The notes under the pieces are model-generated. The model did not search any database. It had not been told where the DNA came from and worked only from the letters and a program-made list of their open reading frames with translations. The translations under genes were made by a program, and so were the position numbers. Below are positions 57,281 to 64,000 of a DNA stretch of 64,000 nucleotides, one piece after another. Source of the DNA: Paractinoplanes bogorensis (GTDB taxonomy: Bacteria > Actinomycetota > Actinomycetes > Mycobacteriales > Micromonosporaceae). The stretch's first letter is position 1, and every line of letters begins with the position of its first letter. The stretch is from positions 302,891 through 366,890 of the forward strand of contig NZ_JAHKKG010000012.1 in assembly GCF_018829635.1 (NCBI RefSeq), in the 5' to 3' direction.

Positions 57281-58998
57281 CGACGACCCTGCTTCCGATC
57301 GCGGCCGGAAAGCGTACGCGGAAAGCTCTTGTGGTCTTTCTCGCGCCGGAACGAGGACGGCTGACCGGCGCGATCCTGCTGCTGATCGCCGGTACCGTCG
57401 CCGGGCTGCTGGCGCCGCCGCTGCTCGGCCACATCGTCGACCTGGCCTCCGGCGGTGGGGCGACGAGCGAGTTCATCCTGGCCGGTGCGGGTCTGGTCGG
57501 CGTGGCTCTGGTCGACGCCGCGCTGGCCGGGGCCGGCATCGCGCTGCTGGCCCAGGTCGGCGAGCAGACGCTGGCCCGGATCCGGGAACAGTTCGTCGAA
57601 TCGGCCCTGCGGCTGCCGCTCGAACAGGTCGAGCGGGCCGGGGCGGGCGACCTGACCTCGCGGGTCACCAACGACGTGGCGGTGGTGGCCGAGGCCGCGC
57701 GCCGCGCCGTCCCCGAGTTCACCCGGGCCATCCTGACCATCGTGCTGACCCTGGCCGGCATGGCCGTGCTCGACTGGCGGTTCCTGCTCGCGGCGCTGAT
57801 CGCGGTGCCCGTGCAGGCGTACACCGTGCGCTGGTACGCCCGTCGCGCTGTCCCGCTCTACGCCCGCCAGCGCGTCGCGGTGGCCACCCAGCAGCACCAC
57901 CTGCTGGCCACGATCGACGGTGCCCGGACGATCCGCACGTTCCGAATCGCCGGCGAGCACAGCGGCCGCGTCGCCACCCGCTCCCAGCAGGCCGTCGACC
58001 TCCTCCTGCAGGGCATCGCGCTGCAGACCCGGTTCTACGCCCGGCTGCACGTGGCCGAGTTCGCCGGTCTGGCCGCTGTTCTGGCGACGGGCTTTTTTCT
58101 CGTACGGGGTGACGCCGTCTCGATCGGCACGGCGACCGCGGCGGCGCTGTATTTCCACGGGTTGTTCAATCCGATCAACACCGCCCTGGCCCTGGTCGAT
58201 GATGCGCAGGCCGCGGCCTCGGGTCTGGACCGGCTCGTCGGGGTGGCCGACCTGCTCCCCCCGGCGCGCGTGCCGGCGTCGGCTTCTTCCGCAGCGGCCG
58301 CCATTCATGTCAGTGACCTTTCCTTTGCTTACAGTCCGGACCGTCCGGTTCTTCATGCCGTATCGCTGACGGTTGCGCGGGGTGAACGAGTCGCGGTCGT
58401 CGGCTCCACCGGTGCCGGGAAGACGAGTCTGGCCAAGGTGATCGCCGGGGTGCACGATCCCGTGTCCGGGAGCGTCGAGGTGCCGGCCGGTGAGGTCGCG
58501 CTGATCACGCAGGAGGTGCACGTCTTCGCCGGCCCGCTGGCCGAGGACCTGCGCCTGGCTCGCCCCGACGCGACCGACGACGATCTGCGCACCGCTCTCG
58601 ACCGGGTCGACGCGCTCGGCTGGGTCACACAGCTGCCCGACGGCCTGGACACCGAGGTCGGCGCGGGCGGTCACGCTCTCACCGCGGCTCAGTCGCAGCA
58701 GCTGGCGTTCGCCCGGCTGGTGCTGGCCGACCCTCCGGTCGCCATCCTCGACGAGGCCACCGCCGAGGCCGGCAGTGCGGGCGCCCGCCTGCTCGAACGG
58801 GTCGCCGCGGCCGCGCTCGAGGGCCGTACGGCGGTGATCGTCGCCCACCGCCTGACCCAGGCCGTGACCGCCGACCGCGTGGTGGTGCTCGAGAACGGCC
58901 GGATCGTCCAGATCGGACCGCACGCGTCCCTCGTGAACGAACCCGGCCCGTACGCCACCCTCTGGCAGGCCTGGTCGACCACCCGCCAATCTGGGTAG
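57277..58998 (+). CDS. half-ABC exporter with degenerate signature (partner subunit)
   Basis: 573-aa half-transporter. The six-helix domain (about 20-320) has the DRSG-like RVTNDVAVVAEA element. Walker A GSTGAGKTS (376-384) and Walker B VAILDEAT (Asp492, Glu493) with the H-loop VIVAHRL are intact. The signature reads LTAAQ (468-472) instead of LSGGQ. Combined with the preceding subunit, the heterodimer would have one fully canonical ATP site and one site degenerate in all motifs, as in asymmetric exporters such as TM287/288 or TAP. It is last in the iron operon. Confidence 0.92.
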   Translation: MTTTLLPIAAGKRTRKALVVFLAPERGRLTGAILLLIAGTVAGLLAPPLLGHIVDLASGGGATSEFILAGAGLVGVALVDAALAGAGIALLAQVGEQTLARIREQFVESALRLPLEQVERAGAGDLTSRVTNDVAVVAEAARRAVPEFTRAILTIVLTLAGMAVLDWRFLLAALIAVPVQAYTVRWYARRAVPLYARQRVAVATQQHHLLATIDGARTIRTFRIAGEHSGRVATRSQQAVDLLLQGIALQTRFYARLHVAEFAGLAAVLATGFFLVRGDAVSIGTATAAALYFHGLFNPINTALALVDDAQAAASGLDRLVGVADLLPPARVPASASSAAAAIHVSDLSFAYSPDRPVLHAVSLTVARGERVAVVGSTGAGKTSLAKVIAGVHDPVSGSVEVPAGEVALITQEVHVFAGPLAEDLRLARPDATDDDLRTALDRVDALGWVTQLPDGLDTEVGAGGHALTAAQSQQLAFARLVLADPPVAILDEATAEAGSAGARLLERVAAAALEGRTAVIVAHRLTQAVTADRVVVLENGRIVQIGPHASLVNEPGPYATLWQAWSTTRQSG

Positions 58999-59030
58999 TC
59001 GCTCCCCATTTCCCGGAGCCGTTCCCTGCC

Positions 59031-59036
59031 TACGGT
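59031..59036 (+). promoter_or_regulatory. -10 box of a leaderless transcript
   Basis: TACGGT ends 6 nt before the ATG at 59043; a short purine run (GAGG) offers no proper RBS spacing. Confidence 0.4.
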
Positions 59037-59042
59037 CGAGGC

Positions 59043-59294
59043 ATGAGCATCTACATGGACGTGCACTCGATCAGTGGCGGCGTCAGCCTCGACGACGTGG
59101 CCAAGGCCCACCAGGCCGATCTCGACACGCAGGGCGAGTTCGGCGTCACCTATCAGCGCTACTGGGTCGACGAGGCCCACGGCAAGATCTTCTGCCTGGT
59201 CGAGGCGCCCTCGGCCGAGGCCGCCGCGGCCGTGCACCGCAAGGCTCACGGCCTGGTCGCCGACGAGATCTTCGAAGTTTCCGAGGGGAGCTAG
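59043..59294 (+). CDS. DUF4242 / SCO4226-type nickel-binding protein
   Basis: 83-aa small protein. MSIYMDVHSISGGVSLDDVAKAHQADLDTQ, YQRYWVDEAHGKIFCLVEAPSAEAA and VHRKAHGLVADEIFEV fit the DUF4242 family, with its conserved His, Tyr and Cys positions. Streptomyces SCO4226 of this family was shown to bind nickel. It forms a ferredoxin-like dimer. The role is unknown; it is a single gene. Its TAG stop lies inside the first unit of the repeats that precede the padR gene. Confidence 0.82.
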   Translation: MSIYMDVHSISGGVSLDDVAKAHQADLDTQGEFGVTYQRYWVDEAHGKIFCLVEAPSAEAAAAVHRKAHGLVADEIFEVSEGS

Positions 59295-59380
59295 TCAGTC
59301 TCCCTACTTGACTTCGTTCTTCGTTCATCGCTAGTCAGTCTCCCTACTTAACTTCGTTCGTCGCTAGTCAGTCTCCCTGC
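59291..59380. repeat. three direct repeats upstream of padR
   Basis: CTAGTCAGTCTCCCT occurs at 59291, 59331 and 59364. The first two units extend further (ACTT, one variable base, ACTTCGTTC), giving periods of 40 and 33 bp. The array begins on the TAG stop of the DUF4242 gene and ends about 20 nt before the padR ATG. It may be an operator array or a slippage product. Confidence 0.8.
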
Positions 59381-59402
59381 TAACCAGGTAGTCTGCCTAG
59401 CC

Positions 59403-59732
59403 ATGACGCCTAGGCCCTGGCTGCACGGCTTCCTCGACCTGTGCCTGCTCGCGATGCTGCGCGAACGCCCCGACTACGGCTACGGCCTGTCCCAGCGCCT
59501 GGCCGCGGCCGGGGTGGCCGACATCCCTGGCGGCACGCTCTATCCGGCCCTGCTCCGCCTCGAGGAGCAGGGCCTGGCCATACCCGACTGGCAGCCGTCG
59601 GAGAGCGGCCCGCGCCGCAAGTACTACGCCATCACCCCGGCCGGGCTGGACGTCCTGGCCGGTCAGGCGGCCGACTGGCAGCGCTTCCGCGACGGCGTCG
59701 ACGCCCTGCTGACCGGGGTGCACCATGGCTGA
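59403..59732 (+). CDS. PadR-family transcriptional regulator
   Basis: 109-aa winged-helix regulator of the PadR-s1 size class. LHGFLDLCLLAMLRERPDYGYGLSQRLAAAG is the first part of the fold, GTLYPALLRLEEQGL the recognition helix, and GPRRKYYAITPAG the wing. A short C-terminal helix (VLAGQAADWQRFRDGVDALL) is for dimerisation. PadR proteins usually repress their own operon, including ABC efflux genes; the triplicated repeat just upstream is a candidate operator. It overlaps the ABC ATPase gene by 8 nt. Confidence 0.92.
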   Translation: MTPRPWLHGFLDLCLLAMLRERPDYGYGLSQRLAAAGVADIPGGTLYPALLRLEEQGLAIPDWQPSESGPRRKYYAITPAGLDVLAGQAADWQRFRDGVDALLTGVHHG

Positions 59733-60531
59733 CTGGGTGGATTCACTCGAATCCGAGTTGGTCCGGCTCGGGCTGCAGCCCGGCCGCGCCCGTCATCTGG
59801 CCGACGAGACCGAGCAGCAGGCCGCCGAATCCGACTCGCCGCCCGGCGAGGTCTTCGGGCCGGCGGTTCTCTACGCCCGTCACCTCGTCGCCGCTCTGCG
59901 GGTGTCGTCCGCCCCGGCACGGCTGCACGCGGGACCGGTCATGCTCAGCCTCGCCGGTGTGTCGAAGCGCTACCGGCGCCAGACCGTTCTCGCCGACGTC
60001 AATTTGACCGTACGCGGGGGAGAGGTCGCCGCCGTCGTCGGTGCGAACGGCTGCGGCAAGTCGACCCTGTTGCGCATCTGCGCCGGCCTGACCCGTCCGA
60101 GCGGAGGCAGCGTCCGGCGCACCCGCCGGGTCGGGTTCGTGCCGCAGGACGGCGGCACCGTGGGCGGGCTGACCGCCGAGGAACACTTCACGCTGTTCGG
60201 CGCGGCGGCGGGCATGGTGCCCGGGCGGGCCCGGTCCACCGGCGTACACCTGGCCTCTCGTCTGGCCTGGCGACCGGGTGCGCGGCAGCGGGCGCAGCAG
60301 ATGTCGGGCGGCACCCGGCAGAAGCTCAACCTGGTGCTGGGCGAGTTGCACGCCCCCGACCTGTTGTTGCTCGACGAGCCCTATCAGGGTTTCGACCAGG
60401 GCACCTATGTGGACTTCTGGCAGCAGGTCTTTGCCTGGCGCGACGCGGGACGGGCCGTCGTGGTGGTCACCCACCTGCTGCACGACCTGCAGAACGTCGA
60501 CCACGTTCTCGATCTGGGGGCCTCGGCATGA
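59725..60531 (+). CDS. ABC transporter ATP-binding protein with HAAS/DUF1700-like N-terminus
   Basis: 268 aa. Residues 1-70 (WVDSLESELVRLGLQPGRARHLADE, then FGPAVLYARHLVAAL) resemble the HAAS/DUF1700 helical domain that often follows PadR genes as a separate protein. Here it is fused to an ABC ATPase starting at Met73. Walker A is GANGCGKSTLL, the signature MSGGTRQKLNL and Walker B LLLLDEP; the H-loop is VTHLLHD. It is coupled by overlap to padR and to the permease gene (ATGA). The substrate is probably a drug, lipid or peptide, as in other PadR-ABC modules. Confidence 0.88.
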   Translation: MADWVDSLESELVRLGLQPGRARHLADETEQQAAESDSPPGEVFGPAVLYARHLVAALRVSSAPARLHAGPVMLSLAGVSKRYRRQTVLADVNLTVRGGEVAAVVGANGCGKSTLLRICAGLTRPSGGSVRRTRRVGFVPQDGGTVGGLTAEEHFTLFGAAAGMVPGRARSTGVHLASRLAWRPGARQRAQQMSGGTRQKLNLVLGELHAPDLLLLDEPYQGFDQGTYVDFWQQVFAWRDAGRAVVVVTHLLHDLQNVDHVLDLGASA

Positions 60532-61211
60532 CCGCGCTCGTGGTAGCCAACCTGTCGGCTCGGGAGGTCAGCCGGCGCCGGGCCGCCCTGCTGCTGGTGG
60601 TCTCGCTGCCGTTCTGGTTCTATCTCGCGCGCCGCGACCTGTCCGGCCAGTCGACGCGCGCGCTGACCCTCGGCATCGGCTGGGCCGTCTCGACGCTGAC
60701 CCTGTTCGTGGTCAACGCCTCCCGCGGTGTCGACCCGCGCCTGCGTCTCACCGGCGCCTCCGTGCTCGGCATCATCGGCGGCCGGCTGCTCGCCATGACC
60801 GGCATCGGCGTCCTGCTGGCCCTCGGCTACTGGGGTCTGGTCGCGGTCGACCAGGACCTGTTCCACCTGTGGGCCGCCGGCCCGATGATGCTGATCACGG
60901 CACTGGTCGCGGCCCCGCTGGGCAGCCTGATCGGGGCGATCCTGCCCCGCGAGCTGGACGGCGCGCTGGCCCTGCTCTGCATCAGTTCGGTGCAGATGCT
61001 GGCCGACCCGGCCGGCCTGCTCGCCAAGGTGATGCCGTTCTGGTCGGCCCGCGAGGTCGGCAACTACGTGGTCGACGGCGGCAGCATCGATTTCGTCTGG
61101 CGCGGCCTGGCCCACGGCGGCGTGACCTGGCTGATCTGCGTCGCCGGCACGCTCGCGATCTTCCACTGGCGGCTGCGCCTGGTCCGCTACCCCGAGCCGG
61201 AACTACCGTGA
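60528..61211 (+). CDS. ABC-2-like transporter permease
   Basis: 227-aa protein with six hydrophobic helices (LLLVVSLPFWFYL, LTLGIGWAVSTLTLFVV, LLAMTGIGVLLALGYWGLVAV, MLITALVAAPLGSLIGAIL, ALALLCISSVQML, GGVTWLICVAGTLAIF). This fits an ABC-2-type permease partner of the ATPase whose stop it overlaps. No transport signature allows a substrate guess. Its TGA ends 4 nt before the next gene's ATG. Confidence 0.82.
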   Translation: MTALVVANLSAREVSRRRAALLLVVSLPFWFYLARRDLSGQSTRALTLGIGWAVSTLTLFVVNASRGVDPRLRLTGASVLGIIGGRLLAMTGIGVLLALGYWGLVAVDQDLFHLWAAGPMMLITALVAAPLGSLIGAILPRELDGALALLCISSVQMLADPAGLLAKVMPFWSAREVGNYVVDGGSIDFVWRGLAHGGVTWLICVAGTLAIFHWRLRLVRYPEPELP

Positions 61212-61215
61212 TCTC

Positions 61216-62076
61216 ATGAAGTTCGCGATCAGCTACGGCACACCGTCCTTCGGCGCCGATCCGGACCGCATGATCGCGTATGCGCAACACGCCGAACGCT
61301 GTGGCTTCGAGGCGCTCTACATGCCCGAACACGTCGTGCTCTACCGCGGCGCCAAGCTCGGTGAGATGGAGTTCCCACCCGATCTCCCGTACGTGGACCC
61401 GCTCGACGCGCTCGCCTTCGTGGCCGCGTCGACCAGCCGCATCCTGCTCGGTACGGGGGTGGCGCTGATCCCGTACCAGCACCCGGTCGTCCTGGCCAAA
61501 CGCCTGGCCACCATCGACGTGCTGTCGAAGGGCCGGATGCGCCTGTTCACCATCGGCCTGGGCAGCCTGCCCGGCGAGGCGGCCGCCCTCGGCATCGACT
61601 ACCCGTCCCGCGGCCGGCGCGCCGACGAGGCGATCGACGTCCTGCGCCTGCTCTGGTCCGGCGACGACAAGGGGGTCAGCCATCGGGGCGAGTTCTTCGC
61701 GTTCGACGACCTGGTCAGCTATCCGCACCCGGTCGGCGACACCATGCCGATCCACGTCGCCGGCTCGAGTCGCGCCGCGGCCCGCCGAGCCGGTGCGCGC
61801 GGTGACGGCTTCTTCCCCGGCGGCATGCTGAGCCCGGACGAGAGGGTGGCCCAGCTGGCCCTGGCCCGTTCATCCGCGGCGGCTGCCGGCCGAGACCCGG
61901 ACGCCCTCGAATACACCCGCTGGGCCGGCATCACGATGTCCCCGGCGCGGGCCGAGGCCCTGGCGGCCGAGGGCGTGACCCGGGTCGTGGTCAGCGCCAC
62001 CTCCGACGATCCGGCCGAGCAGCAGGATCAGATGTCCGCCTTCGCCGAGCGTTTCTCCCTGGGACAGGCCTCATGA
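61216..62076 (+). CDS. F420-dependent LLM-class oxidoreductase (TIGR03619 type)
   Basis: 286-aa luciferase-like TIM-barrel enzyme. The N-terminus MKFAISYGTPSFGADPDRMIAYAQHAERCGFEALYMPEHVV, the LGTGVALIPYQHPVVLAKRLATIDVLSKGR core and RADEAIDVLRLLW match the TIGR03619 subfamily, which uses coenzyme F420 in actinobacteria. SSRAAARRAGARGDGFF is the cofactor phosphate region. TACCGT lies 6 nt before the ATG, so it may also have its own leaderless promoter besides read-through from the ABC operon. The arginase-fold gene overlaps its stop (ATGA). Substrate unknown. Confidence 0.88.
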   Translation: MKFAISYGTPSFGADPDRMIAYAQHAERCGFEALYMPEHVVLYRGAKLGEMEFPPDLPYVDPLDALAFVAASTSRILLGTGVALIPYQHPVVLAKRLATIDVLSKGRMRLFTIGLGSLPGEAAALGIDYPSRGRRADEAIDVLRLLWSGDDKGVSHRGEFFAFDDLVSYPHPVGDTMPIHVAGSSRAAARRAGARGDGFFPGGMLSPDERVAQLALARSSAAAAGRDPDALEYTRWAGITMSPARAEALAAEGVTRVVVSATSDDPAEQQDQMSAFAERFSLGQAS

Positions 62077-62963
62077 GCCGTCGGTGGTCCGTGATCGGTG
62101 TGCCGTCGAGCGCGGGCGCACACACCCCCGGCATCGAGCAGGCGCCGGCCGCCCTGCGCGAGTCGGGCCTGCTCAACGACCTGCGGGCCGGCGGTCTCGA
62201 CGTCGACGACCGGGGCGACGTCCGCGGCTTCCGCTGGCGCCCCGACCCGGCCCGCTCCACCGGTCAGAACGCCTCGACGGTGGCGGCGGTGGCCGACGAC
62301 GTGGCCTCGGAGGTCGCGGCCGTCCTGGCCACCGGCCGTACGCCCCTGGTGCTGGGCGGCGACTGCAGCATCACGGTCGGCGTGATGGCCGGATTCGACC
62401 GCGCCGCACAAGAACCGGCACTGCTCTACATGGACGGTGGCCCCGACCTGTTCACCCCCGAGACCCGTCCCAACGGCAACCTCGACGCGATGGGCGTGGC
62501 CCACCTGCTGCGCCTTCCCGGTCACCTGGCCGAGGTCGCCGCGGTGGCCCAGCCGATCACGACGGCGCGGCTGGTGTCCTATGGGGACGCTTTGCCCGAC
62601 GACGACCACGAACGCGAACTGCTCGAAGAGTTGGCCATCACCCGGATCTCCGCGGTCGACGTCCACCGCGACCCCCGGGCGGCGGCCGGGCGGGCACTGG
62701 CCGCAGTGGTCGGCGACTCCTTCGTCCTGCACTTCGACGTGGACGTGCTGCGCTTCTCCGACATGCCGATCGCCGACGTGCCCGACTCGGGCGGCGCGCC
62801 GATCGGGCTGTCCCTGCACGAGGCGATGACCAGCCTGACCGTGTTCGCCAGTGATCCGCGGCTCGCCGCGCTGGTCCTGACCGAGGTCAACCCCGATCAC
62901 GCCCCCGATTCCAGCGTGCTGAGCGACTTCACGACGGCGTTCGCGACGGCGCTCGTTTCCTGA
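62073..62963 (+). CDS. arginase-family protein with altered metal ligands
   Basis: 296-aa ureohydrolase-fold protein. The three metal motifs are recognisable but changed: GGDCSI (His to Cys), DGGPD in place of DAHxD (His to Gly) and FDVDVL without the following DP. The Asp ligands remain. The usual two-Mn site is therefore doubtful, and the protein may use another metal or act on a different C-N bond. It is translationally coupled to the LLM oxidoreductase (ATGA), suggesting a shared pathway. Length and fold are otherwise normal for agmatinase- and formimidoglutamase-like proteins. Confidence 0.82.
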   Translation: MSRRWSVIGVPSSAGAHTPGIEQAPAALRESGLLNDLRAGGLDVDDRGDVRGFRWRPDPARSTGQNASTVAAVADDVASEVAAVLATGRTPLVLGGDCSITVGVMAGFDRAAQEPALLYMDGGPDLFTPETRPNGNLDAMGVAHLLRLPGHLAEVAAVAQPITTARLVSYGDALPDDDHERELLEELAITRISAVDVHRDPRAAAGRALAAVVGDSFVLHFDVDVLRFSDMPIADVPDSGGAPIGLSLHEAMTSLTVFASDPRLAALVLTEVNPDHAPDSSVLSDFTTAFATALVS

Positions 62964-63058
62964 GCTTTCTGCCCCTGGCGCTCGTCTCATCAACTGAAAG
63001 GCGAGAGCCGCAGCGTGCGCGTTTCGCGGCTGATGTGACCGGCCACACAAACGGTCAA

Positions 63059-63125
63059 CCAAGATCGTCCGAAAGTACGTATTTGCCTCTCCGTGTCCAT
63101 TGCGCCCCATATGCCACGATCTTGG
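63059..63125 (+). promoter_or_regulatory. long-range inverted repeat in a promoter region
   Basis: CCAAGATCGT (63059-63068) and ACGATCTTGG (63116-63125) are perfect inverted copies separated by 47 bp of lower-GC DNA that includes CATATG. They lie 32-100 bp upstream of the Gly/His-rich protein gene and could be paired operators or an RNA stem. Confidence 0.45.
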
Positions 63126-63157
63126 GCAGAAGGCAGCAATCAACTTCGGAGGTAGAG

Positions 63158-63574
63158 ATGAACAAGGCAGCCCGGACGTTCACGATGCTGGCGATGGGCC
63201 TGGTGGCCGGCGCCACGATCGGCGCCGGACCGGCGATGGCCGCGGACAGCGCCACCTCCCCGGCCGCCAAGCCCTCGACCACGACCACCACGAAGGCCCA
63301 GGCGGGCTGGGGCCGCGACCGGGTCGTCGGCTACTTCCGCACGCTGCGCGCCTGCGAGAAGGCCGGCCGCATCGGTGAGTTCACCAACCGCTGGGACGAC
63401 TACGACTGCGACCGGGTCCGCTTCGGCTTCAAGCGCGGCCTGTGGGCCCTCGAGGTCTCGCAGGACTGGCGCGGCGGCGGCCACGGCCACGGCCCGTGGG
63501 GCGGCGGCCACGGCGGTCACCACGGCGGCGGTCACCACGGCGGCGGCCACCACCACGGCGGTCCCCGTCGCTGA
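63158..63574 (+). CDS. small secreted protein with Gly/His-rich metal-binding tail
   Basis: 138-aa secreted protein. The signal peptide MNKAARTFTMLAMGLVAGAT is cut near MAADS. A Thr/Ser/Lys linker follows. The core of about 50 residues (RDRVVGYFRTLRACEKAGRIGEF, then YDCDRVRFGFKRGLWALEV) has two Cys that may pair. The last 35 residues are Gly and His only, apart from a few Pro, Trp and Arg, with more than ten His, likely binding Ni, Zn or Cu. The ATG at 63158 follows GGAGG. The core resembles small actinobacterial secreted proteins of unknown function. Confidence 0.75.
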   Translation: MNKAARTFTMLAMGLVAGATIGAGPAMAADSATSPAAKPSTTTTTKAQAGWGRDRVVGYFRTLRACEKAGRIGEFTNRWDDYDCDRVRFGFKRGLWALEVSQDWRGGGHGHGPWGGGHGGHHGGGHHGGGHHHGGPRR

Positions 63575-63722
63575 AGTCAGCCCAGCTGACCAGCACGTCA
63601 CACCCGGCCGCGTAGTCCGGCCGACCCGCCGAGACGCCCGCACCGTCCGGCGCTGAACACAGGTAGCGGGCTCGAGAGTTCCGTCCACACTCTCGATCCG
63701 CACCGCCAGAACCACCCCGGTG

Positions 63723-63754
63723 CTCGGGCCGCATCCCCACCGATGCGGCCCGAG
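63723..63754 (+). terminator. strong hairpin, probable terminator
   Basis: A 13-bp perfect stem CTCGGGCCGCATC/GATGCGGCCCGAG with a 6-nt loop is followed by CGCTGTTTC. It lies about 150 nt after the Gly/His-rich gene. Between them a smaller dyad (TCGAGAGT/ACTCTCGA, 63672-63696) is seen. Confidence 0.6.
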
Positions 63755-63773
63755 CGCTGTTTCAGCCCAGACC

Positions 63774-64000
63774 GCATCGCCCGCATGCCCCGCTGTTTTT
63801 GCGTTGGGGTTGCGTGTTCGCGTCGCTCTGCTGTCGCGACGTTCAACCCGCGTGGCTGCATCGCCGCATGCCGCGCTGTTTTTGCGTTGGGGTTGCGTGT
63901 TCGCGTCGCTCTGCTGTCGCGACGTTCAACCCGCGTGGCTGCATCGCCGCATGCCGCGCTGTTTTTGCGTTGGGGTTGCGTGTTCGCGTCGCTCTGCTGT
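63774..64000. repeat. 83-bp tandem repeat array running off the window
   Basis: A unit of 83 bp, recognisable by GCTGTTTTTGCGTTGGGG at 63792, 63875 and 63958, is repeated head to tail with one or two differences in the first copy. The third is cut by the window end. Each unit has a T5 run, GTCGCGAC and a conserved GCATGCC. No ORF or spacer structure fits it. Confidence 0.9.

Noticed and set aside
51552..58998. Siderophore biosynthetic gene cluster
   Set aside because: Only transport genes are present; no NRPS, NIS synthetase, or amino-acid hydroxylase is in the window.
59291..59380. padR upstream repeats as a CRISPR or att site
   Set aside because: Only three imperfect copies, no variable spacers, no integrase or tRNA nearby.
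63774..64000. Repeat array as a CRISPR
   Set aside because: Units are 83 bp, directly adjacent and lack unique spacers; no cas gene is present.

Overview
The window is very GC-rich chromosomal DNA from an actinobacterium. Three things point to this: codon third positions are almost all G or C; a mycothiol S-conjugate amidase sits beside a DUF4307 protein and greA; and many actinobacterial families are present (ALF-repeat secreted proteins, an SCO7613-like membrane protein, IdeR/DmdR-type iron boxes). Abundant TANNNT boxes just upstream of start codons and the general gene content suggest Micromonosporaceae, possibly Actinoplanes; this placement is inference. I see no rRNA, tRNA, insertion sequence, prophage or CRISPR array.

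Layout. 0-7.5 kb: SGNH hydrolase, thiolase, Bax-inhibitor-1-like membrane protein, TPM-domain protein, cytosolic-looking S1C protease and a small Cys/Trp protein. 7.5-8 kb: a hairpin-rich stretch without a convincing gene, with an iron box over a minus-strand promoter (candidate iron-regulated small RNA). 8-12.4 kb: GNAT, RNase Z, then PPK2 and a CYTH-CHAD protein (polyphosphate module). 12.4-20.4 kb: thiol and amino-acid metabolism (MsrA, HIT, cystathionine gamma-synthase, amidase, threonine deaminase, GreA, DUF4307, Mca). 20.6-28.8 kb: GGDEF-EAL protein, an ADP-ribosylglycohydrolase fused to a phosphatase, a DUF255 thioredoxin-like protein, purK-purE and a glutaredoxin-like protein. 28.9-32.3 kb: a membrane-anchored substrate-binding protein followed by a patch of decay, with an orphan CdiA-type tRNase domain, a SitI3-type immunity gene, a histidine phosphatase and a 3' gene remnant. 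32.3-40.1 kb: a giant polytopic membrane protein, UDP-glucose dehydrogenase and acyl-CoA dehydrogenase.

40.1-48.5 kb is a minus-strand locus for three secreted ALF-repeat proteins. The last, 1388 aa long, ends in a domain resembling RelA/SpoT-type nucleotide pyrophosphokinases and is translationally coupled to a 161-aa protein that I read as its candidate immunity protein. It faces a secreted GH2 glycosidase with CBM42 (AbfB) repeats whose promoter carries a 21-bp palindrome. 51.5-59 kb is a siderophore-iron locus: a lipoprotein diverges, across an iron box, from two FecCD permeases, an ATPase and two half-ABC exporters whose ATP-site motifs are complementary and degenerate. 59-63 kb: a nickel-binding-like DUF4242 protein, a PadR/ABC operon with triplicated upstream repeats, an F420-type LLM oxidoreductase and an arginase-fold protein with altered metal ligands. 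The window ends in a small secreted Gly/His-rich protein and an 83-bp tandem repeat array cut by the window edge.
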